Source of the DNA: Cacajao melanocephalus
Lineage: Eukaryota; Chordata; Mammalia; Primates; Pitheciidae
Length of the DNA stretch: 64,000 nucleotides
Direction: 5' to 3'
NCBI GenBank assembly: GCA_963573385.1
Contig: CAUYLG010062084.1
Location: 147,117-211,116 of the forward strand
Part shown: positions 54,110 to 64,000 of the stretch, one piece after another
Layout: every line of letters starts with the position of its first letter
Numbering within the stretch: position 1 is the stretch's first letter
Made by a program: the position numbers and the translations under genes
The notes under the pieces: generated by a model
What the model was told of the DNA's origin: nothing
Seen by the model: only the letters and a program-made list of their open reading frames with translations
The model's database searches: none

Positions 54110-54117
54110 TTATATAA
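54110..54117. promoter_or_regulatory. TATA-like palindrome inside the CpG island
   Basis: TTATATAA in GC-rich surroundings. Being palindromic it could serve either strand. An initiator-like 'tcagtgtg' lies about 25 bases to the right. It could be an alternative promoter downstream of the first donor. Confidence 0.35.
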
Positions 54118-54442
54118 CGCGTGGAACGCCGGTGTCAGTGTGTTTGGGTTGGGGGGAGGGAGCCGTCTGCTGCGCGCCCTGGCGCCGAGGCTGTCTGCGC
54201 GTGGGGTGGGGTGAAGGCGAGGATGCACAGGCGTCCCCGGGGTCTCCTTCCTTCCCCCACCCCCGCCACCGGCGCGCAGGAAAAGACGGCACTGGTGGGG
54301 TGGGGGTGTGTGTGGGAGGTGGGTAACGTGCTTGTCTGTTTTTAATAGTAGTGGGGTTTTGATCCGCTTGGGAGTTGTGTGCTAAGAATAGAAATGTGCG
54401 GAAGATGCTGGATTTGGCTGATCCAGTGATGCTGTCGCTGCT

Positions 54443-54480
54443 GGCGGCGGCGGCGGCGGCTGTGGCTGCAAGTAAACAAA
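54443..54480 (+). promoter_or_regulatory. (GGC)6 tract and forkhead-like site
   Basis: Six GGC units at 54443-54460 are followed by GTAAACAAA at 54472-54480, the consensus for forkhead factors. At the right edge of the CpG island. Confidence 0.4.
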
Positions 54481-54530
54481 CCAGCCTCTTCCTTGTCCAC
54501 CTCCTCCTGCGCATCGGTCCGCATCAGCCA

Positions 54531-56675
54531 TGATGCCGGTGGGGCCCTTCAGAGCCCAAAGTTGAAGCCTAGCTGGTTGCTATGTTGACCCTGACGCCAA
54601 GGCGGGATCATTCCTTGTCTGGGATTTCCCGGGAATTTTCAGTTAGCCTAGAGATAGAGAAGCCCGTTGGGGCCAGGTTTTTCCAATGCCCGTATTTACT
54701 GTTTACGTTCTGAAAGCAGAGGAAATGCTTATCCATAAGTTGAAGCTGGGATGCTCACATTTCTTCCATCAAAATAATGTTGTTATGAAAATAAAACCAA
54801 CTCATTTCACCAATGTGGCATTTTGGTTGAAAGCTCGGTAGTTTGCAATTGATAAAGTTTCCAAATAGGAAGTCAACAGTGAAACCTATGTTTCTATATT
54901 GATTAATTTCTAGCTCCATTAAAATGATCAAACTTCATTTTTAGTTTTTGAGGCTAAAGATACACAACAGTGACTTTTTGTAGTTAATACATTGGCAATT
55001 GTCTCAGTCAACAGTTTAGACATGTGTTCCATATTTGCTAAAGCGTGGTCATGTTACAGCTTTTAGTAGAACTATAAATCACTAGCCAACCACTGGGTTT
55101 TGTTTTTGGTAGAAACTCATTGGCTTAGGTTATATATTTACTTAGGAAAGCCAAAGGTGTAAGAGTCTAATAAAGATGGTGTAGGAAATGAAGATTAGTT
55201 TTCAGAACTTGAGTATCACTTGCAAAATGTGTATAAACGAATATAAACATTCCAGGAGGTGGTTGTCTAAAACATGAAAATGTTTTATAATTAGCAACTT
55301 ATTACTAAATTACTAATTTTCCAACGTTTGTGACTTAATGCACAATTACATGCCAGATATTTATCAGTACTGTAATTTTTTTCCTTTTGCCAGTACATTA
55401 TCTTGATTTGGAAAATTTACCAAGGAGATTGTACTTGAAAGTTTACCAGGGAGATGGTACTTGATCTTTTTGTTTTCCTTACTGGGGTTGACCCCAATAT
55501 CTTTGATTGGCTTGAGCTTCCAATTTTAAAGTGAGGGAGGGCAAATATTAGGTGAATGAGACAACGCTGAAATTTCGATGAATGTAGGGCTTTAGTTTTC
55601 AGTTGTGTGTTTGTATTGTGGATTTGCAGCATGTTTTCTTACGGCGTTTAAAAAGTCCAAAGTAATGTTACAAAAATTATGAAATTATTTGTATTCATTT
55701 GGCTTCCTTTCCGTAACTATTACTCGAGTGAATTGTTTTCCAATTTAAAATTAATTTTTGTCTTAATAATCTTGACATTGACTCTGAGTTGTATATTTCA
55801 GAGTGCTTTAAGTTTCTGCTTTGGACTTTTAAAGAATGTAGTTTTATAGATGTAAAATATTTTAAATAAGATTATATTTAACAACTACTGGAGTGTGAAC
55901 TGTTTACTGGTTTAACTAAAAACTTTTAATACTTAACATTTCATTCAGAAAATTGCTGTCATTAGAAGGGATTTGTTTTCAGAGTCCCTACAAATCTAAA
56001 TAAACGTGTTGATGAAACTTAGTAGGGAATAAATGTACTTAGCATACAGTCTTGTGGAAATTAAAGACTTAAGATTTTTTAAACTGTAGCTTTTGATTTA
56101 AACATATGAAAAATTTTCTTATAAAAATACAGTGGAAATTTCCAGCTATCTGGGTTTTTAAAAAATGAGGAACCTGTTTTACAAATTGATTTTGTGGAAG
56201 TTTAGCCTTTACTTAAACTTGGTGCATTTTTGTGAAAAGATAGCTATACTTTCTTTTGTTGTTTTATCTTTTGGTTCTAGAATTTGTCCTTGGGAAGATA
56301 AGGCAATTACTGTTAACAACTTGTTAATTGGATATTTAGCATGATTTGATAGGAGCTTGGCTTTATAGTGTGATTAAGTTTTGAAGTGTTAAAAAGAAAT
56401 GTAAACTGAAAAACCATTTTCATTTTGTTTTGAGCGAATCAGGTTTGTAATCTGACTTGCATTTTTATTTTTAAGTCAATATACATTAATGCACACAAAT
56501 TTCGTTAGAAGATTTGTGTTACTCCAGGTGTCAGCATGTGCATCAGTATTTTAAATCCTGGTCACACAGCATACCTTCTTCTGGAAAGATAGTCCTGAAT
56601 CATCTGACAACAAATACTTTGTCATGATCTTTTGCATAGGACAGCATCAGATTCAGTTTAGAGTTAATGCTAACC
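54531..56675 (+). other. Probable intron 1, repeat-poor part
   Basis: More than 2 kb with no recognised transposon and T-rich on the plus strand, as often seen in the sense strand of transcribed introns. No exon with both splice signals was found. Confidence 0.45.
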
Positions 56676-56760
56676 AATGCCTGGTGAGCAGTTGCCATGT
56701 GCCAGGCACTGTTGTGTGTGCTTTACCTGTATTCATTTAATCATTGTAACAACCCCTGCT
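56676..56760 (-). mobile_element. MIR fragment
   Basis: 'gccatgtgccaggcactgtt' followed by 'tcatttaatcattgtaacaa', a reversed MIR 3' region. Confidence 0.75.
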
Positions 56761-57170
56761 ACACTTTTGAAAGTGATTTTCACGTAAGAAAAACTTATTG
56801 TGGCATTCTAAAAATGCCTTTTATTTAAACTTTCCTAATTCTGCAACAGTTTAAGTGTTTTTCTTAATTTGATTGTACCTATTATTAGAGTTAACAGTGA
56901 CAGTTCTAAATTTGGATAATTTGGTACAATAATTTCCATAGCATCAAGTTAGTACAAAAAGTGTATTGACCCATTAACATTCCCATTCATTTGTTTAAAA
57001 TGCCAAATACTTTACATGTTTATGTATTTTATTATAACATCATAGTCTTTCATCAAATTAGATGTAAACTAATATTCTCTACCAAGTAATCCTTAAATAC
57101 TATTGGATAGCTAAAATTAATATATGCTTCTTGACCTGTTGATGTGTTTTTTAGTTCTTTTTCTTTTCAG

Positions 57171-57223
57171 TACTCTATCACCAACTACAGATATTTCTCA
57201 TTTCTGAATATTAACAGGGGAAA
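57171..57223 (+). other. Candidate internal exon, 53 nt
   Basis: Preceded by a strong pyrimidine tract ending 'ttctttttcttttcag' (57155-57170) and followed by AAA|GTAAGA at 57224. Both signals are close to consensus and the spacing is short but normal for an exon. One of the three frames is open across it; the others stop near the end. It could be a 5'-UTR cassette exon of the CpG-island gene or a chance pairing. Confidence 0.3.
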
Positions 57224-57669
57224 GTAAGAAGATATACTACAAGAAAACACTAGAATTTCAAATAAGAATTTTTCTTCCCTATATTAGATAATGCCTGTAT
57301 ATATGGATGGAATTTTATAAATTTATTAAGAGATTCCCAAGACAGATTTTACAAGGATTTTACATGTCTTAGATGAGAAAGCATCTGACTCTGTTTGGGG
57401 GACTAGGGGATAGGAGGGGAAGGAGGATAGTGTTTTCCAATAACGGATCTTAGCCCACATTTTGTCTTAGTTGAATTGCTGTTGGAATGTTTTATCTTCC
57501 AATTATAAAACTTGTGAGGATGTGAACTTTGTATATATAATCATGTCTTTCACCTGTGGTGCCATCTGTATATGAAGTAGATACTGCATGGATTTTAACT
57601 TGAAGAATCATAAATATTAGCTCTGGAAGAGCTGTACTGTAAAACTATTCAGAGTTAATCTAGTGTTAC

Positions 57670-57787
57670 ACTTTTATTTTTCTTGCTCAGGAAACTGAGG
57701 TATAGGTGATTAAAGTGATCATCACTTCGGGTGGGTCAGGGACTGAAGTTTCTTGGTCTGGTGCTCTTCCTAATGCACCATTGTGAT
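57670..57787 (-). mobile_element. MIR fragment
   Basis: 'ctcaggaaactgaggtatag' and 'ctggtgctcttcctaatgca' are reversed MIR blocks. Confidence 0.75.
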
Positions 57788-57998
57788 GAACTTTGTTATA
57801 GGAGTCCGTACCTATTGGTTAGCTCAGTTTAATCTGGGGTAAATCCTGTCAAGCTGATTCTTGGTATTTAATGGAACATACATCAATTGCATTTTATGTG
57901 TATGGATAGATTTTTTAAAAATTAGGCTCCCAAGACAGATTTTAAAATGATTTTTACATGTATGTTGGAAAAATATGGCCAGCTGTGCAACCAAATTC

Positions 57999-58278
57999 TT
58001 TTTTTTTTTTTTTTTTTTTTGGAGACAGGTTCTCACTGTCACCCAGGCACAATTACCACCTAGCCTTCCTGGGCTCTTGGGCTCAGGTGATCCTCCCACC
58101 TCAGCCTCCTGAGTAGCTGGGTCTACAGTTGCCTGTAATCATTCCTGGCTAATTTTTGTATTTTTTGTAGAGGTGGGGTTTTGCCCATGCTGGCTATGAA
58201 CACCTGGGCTCAAGTGATCCACCTGCCTCAGCTTCCCAAAGTGCTAGAATTACAGGTGTGTGCCACTGTGCCTGGCCA
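57999..58278 (-). mobile_element. Alu (J/S), reverse orientation
   Basis: Poly(T) of about 22, then reversed right and left arms with deletions. 'aaattctttt' occurs just before and after it, the target duplication. Confidence 0.94.
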
Positions 58279-58616
58279 CCTGAAATTCTTTTAGTAGCAG
58301 TCCCTAACCTGTCCTTGGTATTACGGGTGCCTTCTCATAGAGGCAGCCTACACTTCACATGGGAAATGGGGGGAATAATTCATCCGTAGGTCGTTTAGTG
58401 ATTTAGGTGAAACAGGCATCTAATAAGCATTTTTCTATTAGTTTCAAATTAAAATATTAAGTATATCACGCAGTACAAATTGCTTTTTTATTTTTAATAA
58501 TGGACCTGTTGATTGAAATGGTAGTCAGATGCCCTAAACAAGGGTAAGGAAATGGCCAGGAAAATGCTTCATATTTTTGTAGAAATGTTTTAAAGTTAAT
58601 CAAATTGATTTTTTCA

Positions 58617-60440
<1,824 letters not shown>

Positions 60441-60447
60441 TGTCTAA

Positions 60448-60538
60448 AGCTGCATCTTCATTCCTTCATTCATCCACTCATTCATTTATTCCATATTTGT
60501 CAGCATCGCTTAAGTGCTAGGCACTATCAAATTGCTTT
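60448..60538 (-). mobile_element. L2 3'-end fragment
   Basis: 'ccttcattcatccactcatt' then 'aagtgctaggcactatcaa', the reversed L2 terminus. Confidence 0.78.
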
Positions 60539-61495
60539 ACTAAATTATAATGTGATTTGAATGAAGTAAAATATGCAAAATGTTTTGTAAGTTATAAAAT
60601 GACATTCCAATGCCATTATTATTACGTCAGATTCTCAAGTACTCAGTTCTGAATGCAGATACCTTTAGTGTAACTGCTTTGTGTAAAATCTAAATTGAAT
60701 CTGTCAAGAATTTTGTGTGAAACTTTATAAGAACGGGAAAAATGAAATTAGCAATGAGATGTTTAATGCAATAAGCTTAAAAGAAAAATAAACCAAATTG
60801 TGTCTGTTATAGTTGATTGGATGGAACACATTTGTAGAAAAGTTAGGGCCATATATAGAAGGAGGTGAACTTTTGTCTATGCTAGGAAACGGATGACAAA
60901 GTTCCAGCTCATCTTGTGGATTAGTGTTTTTAGTTAACCTGGAAGACTGAATGGGAGAGCGTAGATGCTGTGGTGCAGGAGTGTTCCTGCTGTAAGAAAG
61001 TTAAAGAACATGGTTTGCTGCTTATTAGTCAATAAAATTGTTTTTATACACAAAAGACAGCATTTATTTCTAACTTATCGTAATTCCAGAGTAGCCTACC
61101 TATGACAGCTTTTAAATTATGTTCAAATAATGTATAATTTTAGCCAGTAGAGACCCAGGAGCAATTTTTAAAGCTGAAAATTATAGGTAATATTTGATAA
61201 TAGTTTAAGTGAAAATGGATAAAGCCATCTCTATAATATATACTTGGGTTCACTGCCTCTGATGAAGATTGTAAATTCTGTCCTGTTGATTTAACATATT
61301 TTAACAGTTTAATCTTCATTTTTTTCTTTTTTTTTTTTTTTCTGCATGGGTAGGGCATGGGATTTAACAGTTTAATGTTAAACATGTGAGCACTGATAAA
61401 ATTAAACTAGTTTTTAGAAACAATTTCATTATAAAAATTGATTGATTTTTGGGTGGGTCTGGATATTTCAGTGTTTTGTTTTATGCTGAAGAGGT
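60539..61495 (+). other. Probable intron, no feature recognised
   Basis: No recognised repeat except a T-run at 61319-61341; no exon signals paired. Confidence 0.4.
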
Positions 61496-61645
61496 AATGT
61501 GAGTGGAAGGAGCATATGCCTGGTTGTCTGGTCCTGGTTGGCCATTTGGTGACTTTTTTATCTTGGACAAGTTACTTGATCTGTCTTGGTCTCTGTTTCT
61601 TCAGCTGTAAAATAGGGGTCCCTCCAGCTTTAACATTCTGGTAAT
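61496..61645 (+). mobile_element. MIR SINE
   Basis: 'tggacaagttacttgatctg', 'ctctgtttcttcagctgtaa' and 'aataggggtccctccagc' are MIR sense-strand blocks. Confidence 0.85.
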
Positions 61646-62416
61646 AAAATGTTCACTTCAAAAAAATAGAATCAATTTTGAAAATGTGTTTTAGTGTTCT
61701 TTAAAAACACTAAATATAATACAAGCCATTTTAATAGAAAGTATGTATTTATAGATGTTAATTGGATATATATTATTTTTTATTACTAATTATTACCCTA
61801 ATCTCTCTTCTGTTTCCATTCCAAGAATAGTAAGATCTGAATTGTCTTTTACTCATATTATATAGTTTTACATATAAGAAACCAAGAATGGCCTACATAG
61901 ATGTTGAGCCCCTTGCCACAAGTATTACCAGAGAAGTGCTACAGTGCAGCTCTTCTAGAGACATCATGCACTAGTGTCTGCCAGTTTTGAACTTAGAATT
62001 CTTTATGCAGTATAAGTAGTTAACCCTTTCAGTTATCTAGCTCTATATTATGTAGCCAGTTGACCATGTTGGATTCTTTAGAATGTTACATCCAATTAAA
62101 ATGATGTTTAGATTCTTTACTGAAGGTTTTTTTTTTTTTTTTTTGAATGTGTGTGGTGAAATGAGTCTTGTCATTATGTGACCATTTTCTATGACAGTAA
62201 TAAATTTAGGCTTTGCTGAGATAAAGTTATATATATTTCTTTATTTTAGAACCTTTAATGTGCCAATAGTGATGTTTCAAGAGAAGGACATGTTTATGGA
62301 ATTTCCCACTTACTGGCCCACAGAATTTCTCTTTTTCATCTTTATTTTTCTAGAATTTCTCTAATTTAGTATTCTGTCAAATGTATTTTGGGAAAATACA
62401 TCCAGATTCTAATACC
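61646..62416 (+). other. Probable intron, no feature recognised
   Basis: An acceptor-like 'atttctttattttag' ends at about 62250 without a good downstream donor. T-run at 62127-62144. No repeat recognised. Confidence 0.4.
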
Positions 62417-62704
62417 GCCCCCCCCCCTTTTTTTTTTTCCCAAAGAGAGAGGGTCTCACTCTGTTACCCAGGCTGGAGTATGATATTGTAATTATTGCAC
62501 CGCAGCTTCAAACTTCTGGGCTCAAGTGATTTCTCCCACCCCAGCCTCCTGAGCAGCTGGGACTGCAGGTGCATGCCATGATGCCCAGCTAATTTTTCAT
62601 TTTGTTTGTACGGACATGGTCTCATTTTGTTGCCCAGGCTCGCCTTGAACTCATGGACGTAAGTGATCCCCCTGCCCTGGCCTCCTAAAGTGTTGGGATT
62701 ACAA
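62417..62704 (-). mobile_element. AluJ with (C)n(T)n head
   Basis: Reverse-orientation dimeric Alu. Its tail side is a run of about 10 C followed by about 12 T. High divergence. Confidence 0.92.
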
Positions 62705-63345
62705 ACTAATATCCCTTTTTGACTGTCTACACCAACAGACTCCCATGGTGATTTTGAGCGGTCTCAGCCTTACCTCTGGGTTCTGCCTGTGTCCTCATGA
62801 TACATGAGGTTGGTGGTCTTCTATTCAGCTACATAGCTTGTGTCAGGCTGTTTAGATAATGTTTGATCTTGATTCCTGACTGCTAAATGGTTAGGCTCTA
62901 CACTTAATTTGCATTGAGGAAAAACCTGTAATCTATTTTAGCACTAGCTTGGGAGTGTATCATTTATCACAACTCAAGTTGAGAGAGTATGTTTGTGCAG
63001 TCCATCTACCCATTTTTCTAGTTATCTAAAATTCATGCATACGATTTTTGACCCCATAACACTGGTGTACCTGGATCACATTTTTTAGTCCCTTTCTGTG
63101 CAAATGGATTTACTCAATTTTATGTTGGCATTTTCCTTTTTAGTTTGAGAGCGACAATAAGAAATAACCCTGTAAAACTCATTGCTGTGTATATGAGGAT
63201 GTTTTTGAGGACTTTATTATAAACATGTTATGAAGAAGACCCATGGGATAAATTTGATTTTTGTCCTAGGAAAAGTTGTATTTCTTCTGAGGATTTTTTT
63301 TCCTTTTTTAAAAAATTTGTGCAGTGTTGACAATATGGGGGACCC
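62705..63345 (+). other. Probable intron, no feature recognised
   Basis: No recognised repeat or exon. Confidence 0.4.
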
Positions 63346-63525
63346 CATCATTACAAAAAATAATTTTTTAAAAATTAGCCAGGCATGGTGGTGTCTGCCT
63401 GTAGTCCAGCTACTCAGGAGGCTGAGGTGGGAGGATCACTTGGGCCCCAGTGGAGGCTGCAGTGAGCTATGGTTATGCCACTGTGCTCTAGCCTGAGTGA
63501 TGGGGGGAAACCTTATCTGAAAAAA
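63346..63525 (+). mobile_element. AluJ, 5' truncated
   Basis: Starts near the end of the left arm and runs through the right arm with J-type changes. The 88-codon frame at 63230-63496 runs into it and is not a gene. Confidence 0.9.
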
Positions 63526-63647
63526 AATTGCTGTAAATATGAAAACCTATTGTGTTTTCTTATTTGCATTGTCTTAAGAGCTCCATGCCAAATTTGTGGC
63601 TTATCTTTCCCAAATAGGTATGCTTTGACTTTTTTTTTATCTTAAGG

Positions 63648-63815
63648 GAGTATAGTTTTGGAATGCAGGCTCTTGAGTCAGACATCCTGGGTTCAGATCT
63701 TGGCTCCATCATTTACTAGGTGTGTTGAAATTGAGCAAATTGCTTAATCTGTGTGAGCCTCAGTTTCCTTATCTGTGAAATGGAGTTAATAGCATCCTCA
63801 TAAGATTAATCAAGA
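63648..63815 (+). mobile_element. MIR SINE
   Basis: 'gaatgcaggctcttgagtca', 'tgggttcagatcttggctcc', 'gagcctcagtttccttatct' and 'gtgaaatggagttaatagca' make a nearly complete MIR. Confidence 0.93.
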
Positions 63816-63834
63816 TCACATAAGAATAATAGAT

Positions 63835-64000
63835 GTACACATAGAAAGGAACAACCAGGATCAGCCATTCCAAAAACATACCAAAAGGTAAAGAGCATCA
63901 CCATAATGAAGACTCTACATCAACTAATGGGCAAAACAGCCAGCTAGCATTAAATGGCAGTATCAAACTCACATATATCAATATTAATCCTAAATTTAAA
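63835..64000 (+). mobile_element. Primate L1 (L1P), ORF1 end and ORF2 approach, cut by window edge
   Basis: 'gaaaggaacaaccaggatca' and 'tgccattcc'-like sequence match the C-terminal end of L1 ORF1. 'ctacatcaactaatgggcaa', 'aacagccagctagcatta' and 'tcaatattaatcctaaattt' match the short inter-ORF region and start of ORF2. It continues past 64000. Younger than the L1M copies at 20-37 kb. No upstream L1 sequence precedes it, so it is 5' truncated. Confidence 0.9.

Larger units (their letters stand above)
52430..54530 (+). promoter_or_regulatory. CpG island promoter of an unidentified gene
   Basis: About 2.1 kb of very GC- and CpG-rich DNA in an otherwise AT-rich, CpG-poor window, free of transposons. 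It has a consensus CRE (53056), trinucleotide tracts (53093, 53383, 53640, 54443), GC boxes and a splice donor at 53661/53662. Such islands typically mark constitutively active promoters with several start sites. Direction is taken as plus because of the donor and because the transposon-poor flank lies to the right. A divergent minus-strand transcript is possible. Long open frames here (for example 52346-52963, 52428-53264 and 53061-53750 in both directions) reflect scarcity of A/T-rich stop codons, not coding. I could not identify the gene. Confidence 0.85.

Noticed and set aside
62230..62300. Acceptor-like site with downstream ATG in the inferred intron
   Set aside because: The ATG frame stops within three codons and no good donor follows within a normal exon length.

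Overview
The window is primate, almost certainly human, chromosomal DNA. It carries about 27 Alu copies or fragments (old J types through S and Y-like copies with intact target-site duplications), L1, L2, MIR, MaLR and other LTR elements, Tigger and hAT DNA transposons, and many microsatellites. No protein-coding exon can be supported. The open frames in it are chance frames, repeat-derived frames, or the long stop-poor frames expected in a GC-rich CpG island.

Layout. 1-18 kb is AT-rich intergenic DNA with L2, MIR and MaLR/LTR-like repeats, a Tigger4/Zombi-like transposon at 2.5-2.85 kb and a few Alus. 18-38 kb is a dense, nested repeat block. It holds several old L1 elements, all on the plus strand, broken by Alus, LTR fragments, a Tigger3-like transposon, a MER30 and a decayed hAT transposase-like sequence on the minus strand. 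38-52 kb has scattered Alus, a long plus-strand L2 and MLT1, between single-copy-looking stretches. 52.4-54.5 kb is a strong CpG island. 54.5-64 kb is AT-rich, has fewer repeats and looks like a first intron. It ends in a primate L1 that runs off the window.

The one clear gene signal is the CpG island. It contains a perfect CRE, CCG/GGC trinucleotide tracts, a G-quadruplex-prone stretch, a TATA-like palindrome and a CAG|GT splice donor at 53661/53662. I read it as the promoter and 5'-noncoding first exon of a plus-strand gene whose coding exons lie to the right. A 53-nt candidate exon with good splice signals is at 57171-57223. I could not identify the gene from sequence alone and give no symbol.

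The most unusual structures are a head-to-head inverted Alu hybrid sitting on an L1 deletion breakpoint (28.6-29.0 kb), a short segment apparently copied about 1.5 kb downstream into an L1 (18.69 to 20.19 kb), a 3'-truncated Alu and an Alu/LTR deletion scar inside L1 ORF2, and the antisense hAT dimerisation-domain remnant at 25.3-26.4 kb. Repeat names come from remembered consensus features, and family assignments are less certain than the presence of the repeats.
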